Shown here: in pieces, positions 39,357-49,693 of the stretch
How the letters are laid out: each line of letters begins with the position of its first letter
How positions within the stretch are numbered: the stretch's first letter is position 1
DNA from: Crithidia expoeki
Taxonomy: Eukaryota; Euglenozoa; Kinetoplastea; Trypanosomatida; Trypanosomatidae
DNA length: 64,000 nucleotides
Assembly (NCBI GenBank): GCA_900240875.1
Contig: OESE01000215.1
Coordinates: 434,001 to 498,000 of the forward strand
Reading direction: 5' to 3'
Position numbers and translations under genes: made by a program
The notes under the pieces: generated by a model
What the model was told of the DNA's origin: nothing
The model's input: only the letters and a program-made list of their open reading frames with translations
Database searches by the model: none

Positions 39357-40246
39357 GTAGTAGCGGCAAACAGAAGGGGTTATCGTGGCGCACTTGTGTG
39401 CAAAATGTACTGTTGTGTAAATCTAAGTCGGTGGAAGATTGCGACCGTAGAGGAACGTCGAGAAGAGGTGAAAACCGAAGGAGACGAGAGAGAAGGGTTG
39501 AGAAGGATGAAATCAGTGAAGTGATGCGAACGACTTAAATTGCAAAGCGAGACACGCGTCGTCAACTAAATACGGTCTGCGGAGTTCTCGGCGATCCATG
39601 AGGTGCACGGTAAATCTCAGTGAAGAGTTGTTTATGTGAAGTGACGTTCCAACACGTCATAGTAATACGAATACTCGGCCTGAAAAGCGAGTAGACAAGT
39701 GGTAAATTGAGGACTCTCGACGTTTTCTAGTATTTTCAAGTTTTTCGCCTTTGAGGGGCTTGTTAAAATTGTGTATATGGATATTCACAAATGGACGCAA
39801 ATCAAATGGAAAAGTGCTTCTCTAGCACGTGAAAACACTATCACACTGAGGGTGAGAGGCAAAAGGTGAGGGGGAGGGGTCAAAAAAAAAAAAAAGAGCG
39901 ATGTGACCAGTTTGTGGGACAGCAGCGCAGCATCTCTTGCTACCCAAGAAAAGCGATCCTAAACTGCTGCGAAAAAGGCAGTTGGGCACACTTAGGTCGA
40001 AAAGGTGCAATTCACGTAGAAGCAGAGACATGTGTTCGCTGGGCGGAAGAGAATACGTAAGCATCGAGGCGGGAATAACAAAGAGTAGTGTGCGTGTTTG
40101 TGTTTCGTTTGTTCCTGTCAATGAAACAACACCAGAAAAATAGCGAGCCATGACGGAAAAAAAGAAACAGACAAGAAATTTGCTATTTGGGGAATTCATA
40201 TACAGGGGTACTTTCGCTTCTCTTTTCGACAGACACTCTTTCCACG
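39357..40246. other. intergenic, 890 bp
   Basis: No supported frame. An A13 run at about 39883-39895 would be a T tract on the coding strand. Confidence 0.6.
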
Positions 40247-42157
40247 TTAAGAAACTGGTGCGACTGCCTCCAGCTCGAAATCGTCCACGTCCTCCCTGCC
40301 CATTCGCCGTGCAATGCGCTCCTCCAAGTTCGCCACGTGGAATTTCTTCTGCAACGACTTCGGCAGCAGCAACATAACCAGCGAGTTATACGTGTGCGTG
40401 AGGAGGTGCAGCAGGTTGCTGACGGTGAGAAACGTGCTGAGCAAGAATGCGCGGTACAGTTCAGCTGTCCAGAGATGCACGTTGGTGGAGGCGCGGTCGA
40501 GCCGGAACGCGGCTGCCTTATCTTCCGTTGCGATCTGCGACAATGCCGCCTCCTGCTCCGCTCGCACCGCTTCGGCAGAGGCGTTGTACACGCTGTCGTA
40601 GTCCTGGTAGGAGTCCATGCGTACACTTAGCGGGACCCCGCGTTCCTCCATGGCCCGCTGGATGCGGGCTAGGTAATGTTCCACCGCGTCGTAATTGTGC
40701 AAAGGTCCCAGGCACTCCACCGCGCTCTTCACGAACATGTTCATCCGGTTCACCGGCGAGCCGTAGAGGCGGTTAATGCTGCGTAAAATGTCAAGGCTAC
40801 GCCCCACCATGATCAGTTCCTTCGGAATGCGCCGGGTGTCGCGCAGCATCTCTTTCGCGCGGGTGTGTGCCTTGCGCTGCATCTCGTGTACCTCCTCACG
40901 CGTCACCTCGCCGTATTGGCCGGCTTTAATGGCCTCAAACGGCTTCTGAGCCTGAAAGGAGGCGAACATCTCGGCGTCTTCGACGCCCCAGTCCTTGACG
41001 ACGCGCTGCAGGGAGTCAAAGTCGCGAGTGAAAAGGCTGACGAAGAGCAGAGCGTACTGGTAACGGAAGCGCACTCGCTCCGGCACCACGAGACCAAAGT
41101 CAATCAGCACCACCTGATAATCGTTCGGGTCGTGTTTGCGTTTCTGCGACGCGGACGGCAGGGGGACAGCCGCTGCCTTAAGACCATTTTTGCTCGCGTT
41201 CTTTGGCATGGGCCGCACCAGCACGTTCGCCGCGTGGGGGTCGCTGTGCACGAAGCCCTTCTTAAAAACCATGTCGCCCACTGCGTCGAAAAGGGTGGTA
41301 AGGACTTTGCGCTCATCGTAGTTGGCCCGCACCGTTGCAACATCCAGCAGCTTCGTGCCGTCAATCCATTCCATCACCAGCAGCCGTTGCGTTGTGAAAT
41401 CATCGAAGACGCGCGGGATGTACACCCGCTCGCTGCGCTCGAAGTCGTGGCGGAAGCGCTTTGCGTTCGCCGCCTCCATCGTGAAGTCCATCTCACGTTC
41501 CAGCGCGTCGCACACAGTCTGTCGAGACCAGTCCGTCGGCAGATCGAAGAGCAACTTCAGCAGCTTCATGATGGTGCTGTAGGTATATAAGTCCCACTGA
41601 GACTGGGTGGAAATGCAGGGCTTCCGCACCTTCACAGCCACTTTCACTGGTTCAGTGGACGACCCGTCGACTGACGGGGGCAGCCACGCCTGGTGTACCT
41701 GCGCGATGGAGGCGGACGCAACGGGGGTATCATCGAAGCGCACAAACACATCCTCCAGGTTTTTTCCTGTGTCCTCCTTGATTATCTTACGTACCTCACC
41801 CACCGGGACTGGTGGTGCGCGGTCGAGGAGCACCTTCATCGCTTCGGTGTATTCCTTCGGCAGCACATGGCTCATCGAGTTTAAACCCTGGCCGAGCTTT
41901 ATGTAGAGACCTTCGTTCTTGAGACAGGTATCGAGGACGATGTGCGCAACGCGGGTGTGCAGAGCAGAAAGCTCCTCTGGCGTGTCAGGCGTCGTGAACT
42001 TGTACCAGTAGGCAATCTTAACGAACGCGACGAGAGTGCGTAGGCTGCGGGTGCCGGAGTTGTCGGTGCGCCAGTCAAACACAACAAAAGCACCGCCGAG
42101 GATGCCGGTAGAGTAGGCGAATCGCCGGCCCCACTTACTCATACGCGCGGAAACCAT
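40247..42157 (-). CDS. ABC1/ADCK-type atypical kinase
   Basis: 636 residues from the first ATG (MVSARMSKWG). Near the N-terminus is a hydrophobic stretch (ILGGAFVVF), then the family hallmark KxGQ in YIKLGQGLNSM with VLPKEYTEAMKVLLDRAP. The nucleotide loop ASASIAQVHQA replaces the usual Gly-rich loop; VAVKVRKP carries the conserved Lys, EREMDF follows, HSDPHAANVLV is the catalytic-loop equivalent and LIDFGL the metal site. A second hydrophobic helix lies near the C-terminus. The motif set is closest to ADCK1/ADCK5 (KLGQGL, LPPEY) rather than COQ8, pointing to a mitochondrial membrane-associated ATPase/kinase in lipid or coenzyme Q homeostasis. Note DFG where ADCK1/5 usually have DHG. Confidence 0.88.
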   Translation of the reverse strand: MVSARMSKWGRRFAYSTGILGGAFVVFDWRTDNSGTRSLRTLVAFVKIAYWYKFTTPDTPEELSALHTRVAHIVLDTCLKNEGLYIKLGQGLNSMSHVLPKEYTEAMKVLLDRAPPVPVGEVRKIIKEDTGKNLEDVFVRFDDTPVASASIAQVHQAWLPPSVDGSSTEPVKVAVKVRKPCISTQSQWDLYTYSTIMKLLKLLFDLPTDWSRQTVCDALEREMDFTMEAANAKRFRHDFERSERVYIPRVFDDFTTQRLLVMEWIDGTKLLDVATVRANYDERKVLTTLFDAVGDMVFKKGFVHSDPHAANVLVRPMPKNASKNGLKAAAVPLPSASQKRKHDPNDYQVVLIDFGLVVPERVRFRYQYALLFVSLFTRDFDSLQRVVKDWGVEDAEMFASFQAQKPFEAIKAGQYGEVTREEVHEMQRKAHTRAKEMLRDTRRIPKELIMVGRSLDILRSINRLYGSPVNRMNMFVKSAVECLGPLHNYDAVEHYLARIQRAMEERGVPLSVRMDSYQDYDSVYNASAEAVRAEQEAALSQIATEDKAAAFRLDRASTNVHLWTAELYRAFLLSTFLTVSNLLHLLTHTYNSLVMLLLPKSLQKKFHVANLEERIARRMGREDVDDFELEAVAPVS

Positions 42158-42883
42158 TTCTTTTTCTTCTGTTTTTGGTTCAGCAGTCAAAGGGTAGTAG
42201 AATGCAGAAAAGAGGGTGACGTGTTGCCGCACACAAGAAGAACAGCGTTCACGGGCAAAAGCTGCTCTCAGGCAAGTAGCGCAAGTGAGAAACGGAAGTG
42301 CAACGTGGCAAGTTGGGGACGGTATAAAATAGATAGACTAACACAAAGAAACGTGGATAGCTTATCAGCGATAATTTAACCAAAATGTGAGCAGTAAAAA
42401 GGAGAGCTAAGAGAAAAGAGAAGACGCCACAGGGAAGTGTCAAAGGCACAGTAGTTTGTGTCTATATAACGCAGGCCATTGACTTTTTCAGTATGACGTC
42501 CTTTTTATATTTGACTGGCTGCTAACAGCAGGAAGGAAAAAAAAAGAGTTTCGTGTGGTTTAAGCGAGGCTGAATGTGCAAGTGTTGCAATCGCGTTAAG
42601 TGTAACGAAAACACTGAGTAGAAGAACACGTAGGAAGAAACAGGGCGTTCGTGCTGCATGCGTTTATCCCGGTTATTGTGAATATGCAGTGCAGTAATAT
42701 TAGTAGTAACAAGTGAGGGAATATGTCATTACCGTGCAGGCAACAGTCGGTAGAAGTAATATAAAGACCGACACTCGGAGGCTCTGTTCTTGACGAGGAA
42801 AACGCTGTTAAGAGGGAGGGGAAAAGCGCGTCTGTCTCCCTATTGGTAGATATGGGAGCGGAATCAAAGCAGTTAAAATGTTT

Positions 42884-42902
42884 GAACACACACACACACA
42901 CA
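42884..42902. repeat. CA dinucleotide microsatellite
   Basis: About nine AC/CA units in the spacer between the ABC1 kinase and SDR genes. Confidence 0.85.
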
Positions 42903-43390
42903 CAAACGTACCAAGCTCTCAATTGCTTTCTTCATGCTTTTCTCCGTGAAGGCACGAATTCAGGAGAAGAGGATGCGAAAGTGAAGGGTGCCCTGTACGT
43001 TTACAGAGAAAAAAATGATCACGAGCGGAACATATCAAGGGAGAACGGATAGGCTATCTTAGAAATGATTTCGTAGGTGCCTTACTTGACCACTCAAGCC
43101 GGCGCTGCAAATGCTACCCTGGCGAGCGAACAAATCTGACCGTTGAGACAAAGCTATCGAGCGCCTAAAATGGCAGCACTCAACCGTGTTTAATCATTCG
43201 TTTTTAATTTGTTGATTGGGTGCAGTAAATAGCAAAAAAAAAAGAAGGAGGCAGGTAAGTGACCGATTCCCAAAGCATCACCGCTCCCTGCATCTCGAGC
43301 TGCTTCCGTACAGATGCACATAAAATGACAATGGTGGCGGGAATGGTGTTTACATACAACACAAAAAAGAGGAAAAAAAAACAATGCAGC

Positions 43391-43416
43391 ATATATATAT
43401 GTATATATATATATAT
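43391..43416. repeat. TA microsatellite with one interruption
   Basis: AT units broken by one G, in the probable 3' UTR of the SDR gene. Confidence 0.85.
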
Positions 43417-43645
43417 AAATACAGGAACCCCGCGCTGGGAAGGCCGAGACTTTGAGCTGATAATTAATAATCCCTGTTTATAATCTTGATCGCTTTGCGC
43501 TGTGCGTATAGGTGAAAAGAGATAAAGAAGTGTTTTGTTTTGCGTTTGGAGTGCTTACTCCTGTAGGTATTTTTGTATTGAAATACAGTTGGTTGGGACA
43601 CCAATGGGTGCTCCTCACTCATGCATCACGTTACTGCGTTCGCAT

Positions 43646-44449
43646 TTAGCGCGAGGAGCCGCCGCCGTCGATGGACAAGGAAGAGCCCCGCATTTCCTTC
43701 GCCGCAGGGCTGCACAGAAATACCACTGCTTGCCCCACGGCTGCCGGTGAGACAAACTGCAGCGAAGGTTGCATCTCTGTCATAAGATGCAGTGTAGCCC
43801 TCTCCAAATCGCCGCCGTAGGACTCCTCTGCCATCTTCACAATTTCCTTGCGCAGCAAAGGAGTGTCCACGAAGCCTGGGCAGATGGCGTTGCACGTAAT
43901 GTTCATCGATGCCGTCTCCAGGGCCACTGACTTCGTGTAACCTAAGACAGCGTGTTTGCTCGCGGCGTAGGCGGCCTTGCCGGGGTTGCCCACGATGCCC
44001 AAGATGGAGGCTATGTTCACAATGCGGCCCCAGTTCTGCTTCTTCATGAGCGGCATCACCAGCTGCACCGTGTGGAAGACCGCGTTCAGATTCACGTCGA
44101 TGATGTCGTTCCAATCCTCCACTGCGAGCTCGTCGGCGTTGCCGACGTGCTGCACACCAGCGCAGTTCACCAGAATGTCGATGTGACCGAACTCGGCCTG
44201 CACCGCCTTCACCATTGCCTCTAACGAGGCACGGTCCTTCATGTCTGCACGGGCATACATCACCTTTGCTTGGTGCGGTGCGGCAGCGGCACCAATGCGT
44301 TCCATGACGTCCTTCGACGGTTCGGTGTGGCGACCATTCACGGCAACGCTGCAGCCCGCACTGGCGAGCTCGACGCTAATGGCCTCGCCGATGCTGCCTA
44401 GTCCACCGGTAACGAGGGCAGTCTTGCCCTTGAGAAACGGCTGGTACAT
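43646..44449 (-). CDS. SDR, D-3-hydroxybutyrate dehydrogenase-like
   Basis: 267 residues. Classical short-chain dehydrogenase: cofactor motif TGGLGSIG (14-21), NCAG at 95-98, catalytic Ser 148 in NIAS, Tyr 161 and Lys 165 in YAASK, and CNAICPGFVDTPL after them. NCAGVQHV, VNLNAVFHTVQLVMPLMKKQNWG and the C-terminal FVSPAAVGQAVVFLCS with IDGGG are characteristic of bacterial-type D-3-hydroxybutyrate dehydrogenases. Expected reaction: NAD-dependent interconversion of 3-hydroxybutyrate and acetoacetate. NGRH after the second beta strand favours NADH/NADPH discrimination that I cannot settle. The first AG after the pyrimidine tract is two bases before this ATG, so the start is either this Met or a later one. 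Confidence 0.85.
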   Translation of the reverse strand: MYQPFLKGKTALVTGGLGSIGEAISVELASAGCSVAVNGRHTEPSKDVMERIGAAAAPHQAKVMYARADMKDRASLEAMVKAVQAEFGHIDILVNCAGVQHVGNADELAVEDWNDIIDVNLNAVFHTVQLVMPLMKKQNWGRIVNIASILGIVGNPGKAAYAASKHAVLGYTKSVALETASMNITCNAICPGFVDTPLLRKEIVKMAEESYGGDLERATLHLMTEMQPSLQFVSPAAVGQAVVFLCSPAAKEMRGSSLSIDGGGSSR

Positions 44450-44451
44450 GA

Positions 44452-44507
44452 CTGCAGACAAACCGGAGTGAGTGTGTATTCGAAGAGGGGAGGGGAAGAA
44501 GAGAGAA
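44452..44507 (-). promoter_or_regulatory. spliced-leader acceptor of the SDR gene
   Basis: On the minus strand a C/T tract at 44483-44507 is followed by no AG until CTGCAG, which ends two bases before the ATG at 44449. If used, the gene-encoded leader is only 2 nt. Confidence 0.5.
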
Positions 44508-44890
44508 ACGATGTGAAGAGATTAACTAACTTTAAAAATAGCACGAGAAACGTAGTATGTGGTCCTTTTTCACTTCATTGGGTTAGTCCAAAAATAAAAG
44601 AAAGGCAACGGATCAATTGCAGGGAAGAGCGTAGAGAAAGCGGAAATGCAAAGTAATCGGCGAGGGACCGAATGAATGGTACGGCAGTACCGGTTAAAGT
44701 CGACAATTTCTGCTCAAATGGGAGTAGTCGCTGTATTCTTTACAGTAGCAGGCAAGGAACGCTTGGGTGACGCTTTCTTTTTCGTTCGCCAAAGGAAACA
44801 CGGCATACCTTTACTGGTACGTGCGGGAACAACACTAATCGTGTATATGTATATACGTATGTGTTCTCTCTTGTAGGTGATTGCCAGTTT
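44508..44890. other. intergenic, no gene seen
   Basis: Right part is the SDR upstream region; left part the 3' side of the small gene that follows. Note that the transcription order is from right to left. No frame of interest. Confidence 0.4.
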
Positions 44891-45244
44891 TCAGTCGGTT
44901 GACAAGCTTCCGTAACGACATTCCACAAGCTGAATAACGCGCTCCGGGTCAACACCTTGCTGGAGTAGCTTGGCCGCCACCAGGAGTGCTGGGTGTGTTG
45001 GATCGCAGTCTGTCGGCTGCTGGCGTTGCAGGGGCGAACCGACAAGGAACGCCATCGCTGAGAGGGCCTCGAGCTGCTCACGTGTCACACCGTAAGGCGT
45101 CAAACTCTCATCTATTGTAATTTGAGTAGAGGGTGCGGGCTGCGGTGACTGCGTTGGCGCAGTCGTCAGCGCGTCTGCATCCGCATTGAACGTGGGCTGA
45201 GAGACAGCGTGGCCCGAAGAGCGCTGCACATTCGAATTTGACAT
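44891..45244 (-). CDS. small protein, C-terminus MOZART1-like
   Basis: 117 residues from ATG at 45244. Residues 1-55 are Ser/Thr/Pro/Gln-rich and look disordered. Residues 55-115 are helical: EQLEALSAMAFLVGSP, then PALLVAAKLLQQGVDPERVIQLVE. The LLQQGVDPERVI piece resembles the LCEQGVNPEALAxV helix of MOZART1 (MZT1), the small gamma-tubulin complex subunit. The first helix would correspond to the MZT1 segment before it, but here a polar loop (QRQQPTDCDPTH) lies between them, and MZT1 proteins are usually 70-80 residues. If correct, it would act at basal bodies or spindle poles. The match is short, so treat the name as a hypothesis; the gene itself is well supported by its position and acceptor-side layout. 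Confidence 0.6.
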   Translation of the reverse strand: MSNSNVQRSSGHAVSQPTFNADADALTTAPTQSPQPAPSTQITIDESLTPYGVTREQLEALSAMAFLVGSPLQRQQPTDCDPTHPALLVAAKLLQQGVDPERVIQLVECRYGSLSTD

Positions 45245-45826
45245 GAGGGAAGGCAGCGTGTTTATTCGGTTCAAAAGAAAGACATCAGGCGAAGCAGAAA
45301 AAAAAAATGACGACTGCGGCCTCCGTCAGCAGAAAAGCGATTGCAGAAAAGGGAAGTAGAGGGGAAAGCGTAGTTGCGCAACCACAAGGAACGTATGGCT
45401 TAGAGGAATGCTACGTTTTCGAGGCCAAAGCGAGGGAAAAAACAGGCGTCGTTGCGAATAAAACCCATGAGGTCTTTCTCGAACGCCATTGACGCAGACG
45501 TTTCATCGTGTCGTGCATAACAGAGTTAGGGGGAAAAAAGAAATGCTATGGTTGGTTAAGGAGCTTATAGCAATCTCGAAACTACGGAACACTAAAACCG
45601 ACGCCGAGATTGTGCAACCTGGCGAGCACTTGATAATGAAAACCGCCCAACGTACTCTTGTTTCGTTTAAGGGATACAAAAACTACGACTGCATCGAGGA
45701 CGTGTATACCATTGATGCATCCATTGCCCCGGTTGTTTATTCACCACTACGCTGAGGTCAACACGCCGGCCACCGCTACCGACATCTTCGAGTTGCTACC
45801 GTTGTTGCATTGCTCTCCTTATCAAT
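45245..45826. other. intergenic before the transporter array
   Basis: 582 bp holding the leader of the small gene (A9 run at 45298-45307 as a T tract on the coding strand) and the 3' UTR of the last transporter copy. Plus-strand frames of 61-88 codons here are antisense and unsupported. Confidence 0.55.
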
Positions 45827-47017
45827 TCACACGTACACCTTGACTGCGCAGACTGCACCGGCTTCTACACCTGCAAACAAAACGCTTTCCGCACTTTCCT
45901 CGAAGGTTAAATCCCCCGCATCGTAGTCGCACACGATGGGTACGCCGCGGCGTTCCAGCGTGTAGTCCGTAGCGAGGTAGAACACCAGCGACAGACCCAT
46001 GGCGGTGGCGGCGCAGAGGAACATCTTGCGTGGACCTATCAAGCTGTACAGAGTACCGGCCACCAGGTTGCCGATCACCGGGCCCACGCCGCTGGTAAAG
46101 GTGAAGAGCACACCGGTGGCGGAGCTAGACAGCTTGGGCGGGAATGCGCGTGCGATAAGGTGGACGGACGGCAGCCACATGAAGGAGAACGTGACGCCGT
46201 GCAGCGGCTCGATCAGCAGCACCCACCACGGGTTGCGCAGCAGCGAGTAGCACAACACGCGGAAGGTCCACACGCTCATTGCAATGGACATCATGTTGCG
46301 CTCCGTGAACATGCGGTGCAGCCGCGCCGACATCTGAAACAGCGGGATCTCCGTACTGACGGTCAGGATGACGGTGAGGCCCATCAGAATTTCCGAGCCT
46401 CCAAGCTTCTTCAAAAAGAGGAAGAGGTAGTTGTCGATGATGCTGTAGCCTGTACCCATCATCGTCGAGGCAAAAAGGAGCATCATTACACGCTTGTTGA
46501 AGGCCAGAAGATGCAGCACCTCCTTGAAACGGACCGGCACCTTCTCGATCTCCTCGTACGGCTTCGCCACATACATGCAGTACACTAGGCCCCATTGGCC
46601 AACAAAGTACTGCACCGCCACCGCAACCCACGTCCCTGTCCAGGAGTAGATGAGCGACGATGCAAAGCAGCCAATGCCCCACCCGTACGCTGCGTATGAG
46701 CGAACGTAGCTCCACGCACTGGATCGCCCCTCCTTCGGGAACATCATCAAGATACGTTGGTCCAACAACGGACCTATGATCGTACGCGCTGCCGTCATAA
46801 TCAGAAAGAAGATAATCACAAGGTAGCGTGGCCTGGAGGCGGTGTAGCCGAGCATGGCAGTACTTGTGACGGCGATGCTGGCCATCATCATCTGCGTTTC
46901 ACAGCGAAACTTGTCAGCCAGGTAGCTTAACGCGGGGAGGAGCGTCATGCACAGCAGTGGGCTGCAGGCAATCAATATACCAATTCGATGCGCCTCAAAA
47001 CCTTTCGCATGAAACAC
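45827..47017 (-). pseudogene. MFS transporter M1, degenerate 5' end, unique 3' tail
   Basis: Core identical to the other copies (helices 2-12 of an MFS_1_like protein) but with a beta-type 5' end. The frame begins after an in-frame TAG (HLI stop PNVFHAKGFEAHRIG) where intact copies read FYGQIFDGKGFQPYEIG. Upstream of the TAG the sequence still resembles the transporter (TKPLPVILSYFGK) but reaches another stop without ATG. The first in-frame Met is at 46948, which would remove the first helix (373 residues left). The C-terminal tail DLTFEESAESVLFAG is found in no other copy. Likely nonfunctional or an N-truncated protein. Transcribed last in the array. Confidence 0.65.
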
Positions 47018-48196
47018 ATTTGGCTATATAAGGTGGTAATACCCTTGCGGAACATCTTTTCCAAAGTAGCTAAGGATGACTGGAAGTGGTTTCGTCCTTT
47101 CTATAGGTGCAACAGTCGCGTCGCCTTTGCCGTTGTTGTGAGAAAAAGTTTACATATCCGTGGCGCGGAGTAAGGGTTTCTTTAGATCTACAACTGCGTC
47201 GGCCGGTGAAAGAAGTTCGTCGCCATCCACGTTTCCAATGTTGTGTTCTTTGCTCACTGCGTAGATCCGCAGTGACTACAGCATTATTGGGAGGTGAAAA
47301 GTGTACTGAAGAAGAGTGGCAAATTGAAAGGTAGAGTTGATTGCGAAAGAAAACACGTTGAACATGTGTATTAATCAAGTGATCTGCAGACTTTTGAAAG
47401 GAGGAGAACAGGTTGTCAGAGCTGACAGGATGTAAACGGTCGAAACATAGCAAATGCAATTAAGAACGACGGTATGGTTGCTTAGCGACTGAATGTTGCG
47501 AAGGAGATGCAGCGCTAAATACCAGTATTGAATAGAACTTGGGTATTGCGGGATATAGACCTGTTGGGAGCAACGTAGAAGACACAGAGAGGAGAGACAC
47601 CTAGCCGAGTGAAAGAGTGTTATTTACTGCCACAACAAAGTGAGGTGTATTCCTCCTGTGTAAGCCCGTTTTAAACACAATTAACGCGAAATAATTAGAA
47701 TCCCTGTGTTGTAATTCCCTATGCACTGAAGTCAAAACCGTTGGACAACAGCGTGTGCAATCAAAACAAATCGTCTAGGGATATATTAAGGTGAATTACT
47801 TCGTTGACATTTCCAGAATTAAAGCAGATGTGATAGCTAACCCTTATTGTTCTCGGATTGCTTTCCTAAGCCGCTTTTCCGGGGCTCTTAAAGTCCATCG
47901 GTTAAAGTGTACACAAACAAAGGGTGTCGAAAACAAAAGTGAGCGGCCAACATGCACTGGTATAAACAGAACAGGTTCTGTCTTCGCTGTTTATACGCCG
48001 TCGACCAATTTGAAAACAGAATTGGGAACACTGCAAGAACAACAAAAAAGGAAAAGAACCAGAGTCACAGAATTAACATGTTTCAGTTACACCAAAAAAC
48101 AATAGAAGCTAAATTCAGCTTGCGAACACTGGTGGTGCGGAAAAACGGTAGCGTAACTCTGCAGCCCCGCGAATGGGTCTCATGAAAAACCGCATA
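47018..48196. other. type II spacer between M2 and M1
   Basis: 1,179 bp. Holds the 3' UTR of M2 and the decayed 5' region of M1 (to about 47110). Matches 56324-57502 at offset 9,306 with no difference that I noticed. Plus-strand frames (75-104 codons) are antisense and unsupported. Confidence 0.7.
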
Positions 48197-49693
48197 TTAC
48201 AATTTTGGCAGTTCGTCTTCGACCACGTCAAGCATGTTTTGACGTCCACCGTTCGCGCCTTCGCTCTCGGGTAGCAGCCGCAGCTGTGACCTCATCGCTC
48301 CATTGCTGTTATCGGCTGACTGGTCCTCGCAAGGTGCTCTGTCGTCCTCAGAACCGCAATTCAGCTCTCTGTCATTTGCGGCAGTGGTAACTGTCACATC
48401 TGCTGCCGCCGCTCCTGTCGCATTGTCCTCCGCATCGTAGTCGCACACGATGGGTACGCCGCGGCGTTCCAGCGTGTAGTCCATAGCGAGGTAGAACACC
48501 AGCGACAGACCCATGGCGGTGGCGGCGCAGAGGAACATCTTGCGTGGACCTATCAAGCTGTACAGAGTACCGGCCACCAGGTTGCCGATCACCGGGCCCA
48601 CGCCGCTGGTAAAGGTGAAGAGCACACCGGTGGCGGAGCTAGACAGCTTGGGCGGGAATGCGCGTGCGATAAGGTGGACGGACGGCAGCCACATGAAGGA
48701 GAACGTGACGCCGTGCAGCGGCTCGATCAGCAGCACCCACCACGGGTTGCGCAGCAGCGAGTAGCACAACACGCGGAAGGTCCACACGCTCATTGCAATG
48801 GACATCATGTTGCGCTCCGTGAACATGCGGTGCAGCCGCGCCGACATCTGAAACAGCGGGATCTCCGTACTGACGGTCAGGATGACGGTGAGGCCCATCA
48901 GAATTTCCGAGCCTCCAAGCTTCTTCAAAAAGAGGAAGAGGTAGTTGTCGATGATGCTGTAGCCTGTACCCATCATCGTCGAGGCAAAAAGGAGCATCAT
49001 TACACGCTTGTTGAAGGCCAGAAGATGCAGCACCTCCTTGAAACGGACCGGCACCTTCTCGATCTCCTCGTACGGCTTCGCCACATACATGCAGTACACT
49101 AGGCCCCATTGGCCAACAAAGTACTGCACCGCCACCGCAACCCACGTCCCTGTCCAGGAGTAGATGAGCGACGATGCAAAGCAGCCAATGCCCCACCCGT
49201 ACGCTGCGTATGAGCGAACGTAGCTCCACGCACTGGATCGCCCCTCCTTCGGGAACATCATCAAGATACGTTGGTCCAACAACGGACCTATGATCGTACG
49301 CGCTGCCGTCATAATCAGAAAGAAGATAATCACAAGGTAGCGTGGCCTGGAGGCGGTGTAGCCGAGCATGGCAGTACTTGTGACGGCGATGCTGGCCATC
49401 ATCATCTGCGTTTCACAGCGAAACTTGTCAGCCAGGTAGCTTAACGCGGGGAGGAGCGTCATGCACAGCAGTGGGCTGCAGGCAATCAATATACCAATTT
49501 CGTATGGCTGAAAGCCTTTTCCGTCAAAGATTTGGCCGTAGAAGGCACAGATGCCGTTTCCGAAGGAGTTGCCGAAGTAGCCAATAATGGCTGGCATCGG
49601 GTTCACCACCGCAGTGCCACCAGATGCGACGCCGCAGTCGGACGTACGTCGCGGACCGTCACTGGCCGCGTGGTCCCGCGGTGACTGCGACAT
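48197..49693 (-). CDS. MFS transporter M2, full length with long tail (alpha type)
   Basis: 498 residues from ATG at 49693 (MSQSPRDHAASDG). Twelve hydrophobic segments: a short Ser/Gly-rich N-tail, helix 1 around IIGYFGNSFGNGICAFYG, helices 2-6, a cytosolic loop with PYEEIEKVPVRFKEVL, then helices 7-12 with GTGYSIIDNYLFLFLKKLGGSEILMG, WWVLLIEPLHGVTFSFMW and SATGVLFTFTSGVGPVIGN. These fit the MFS_1_like family (PF12832; MFSD6 and nucleoside/sugar symporter relatives), probably a proton-coupled permease in the plasma membrane. Substrate unknown. The cytosolic tail of about 75 residues is acidic and Ala/Thr-rich, ending VVEDELPKL. Only this copy has an ATG at 49747 in frame, which could add 18 residues; it also has Met where others have Thr (FYLAMDYTL). 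Confidence 0.88.
   Translation of the reverse strand: MSQSPRDHAASDGPRRTSDCGVASGGTAVVNPMPAIIGYFGNSFGNGICAFYGQIFDGKGFQPYEIGILIACSPLLCMTLLPALSYLADKFRCETQMMMASIAVTSTAMLGYTASRPRYLVIIFFLIMTAARTIIGPLLDQRILMMFPKEGRSSAWSYVRSYAAYGWGIGCFASSLIYSWTGTWVAVAVQYFVGQWGLVYCMYVAKPYEEIEKVPVRFKEVLHLLAFNKRVMMLLFASTMMGTGYSIIDNYLFLFLKKLGGSEILMGLTVILTVSTEIPLFQMSARLHRMFTERNMMSIAMSVWTFRVLCYSLLRNPWWVLLIEPLHGVTFSFMWLPSVHLIARAFPPKLSSSATGVLFTFTSGVGPVIGNLVAGTLYSLIGPRKMFLCAATAMGLSLVFYLAMDYTLERRGVPIVCDYDAEDNATGAAAADVTVTTAANDRELNCGSEDDRAPCEDQSADNSNGAMRSQLRLLPESEGANGGRQNMLDVVEDELPKL

Larger units (their letters stand above)
42158..43645. other. intergenic, 1.49 kb
   Basis: AT-rich. Holds a CA repeat (42884-42902), an interrupted TA repeat (43391-43416) and A runs near 43233 and 43372. 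No frame with protein character. Confidence 0.6.

Noticed and set aside
45307-45755. Plus-strand frames of 61 and 88 codons left of the transporter array
   Set aside because: They oppose the transcription unit, lie in spacer DNA and show no conserved features.
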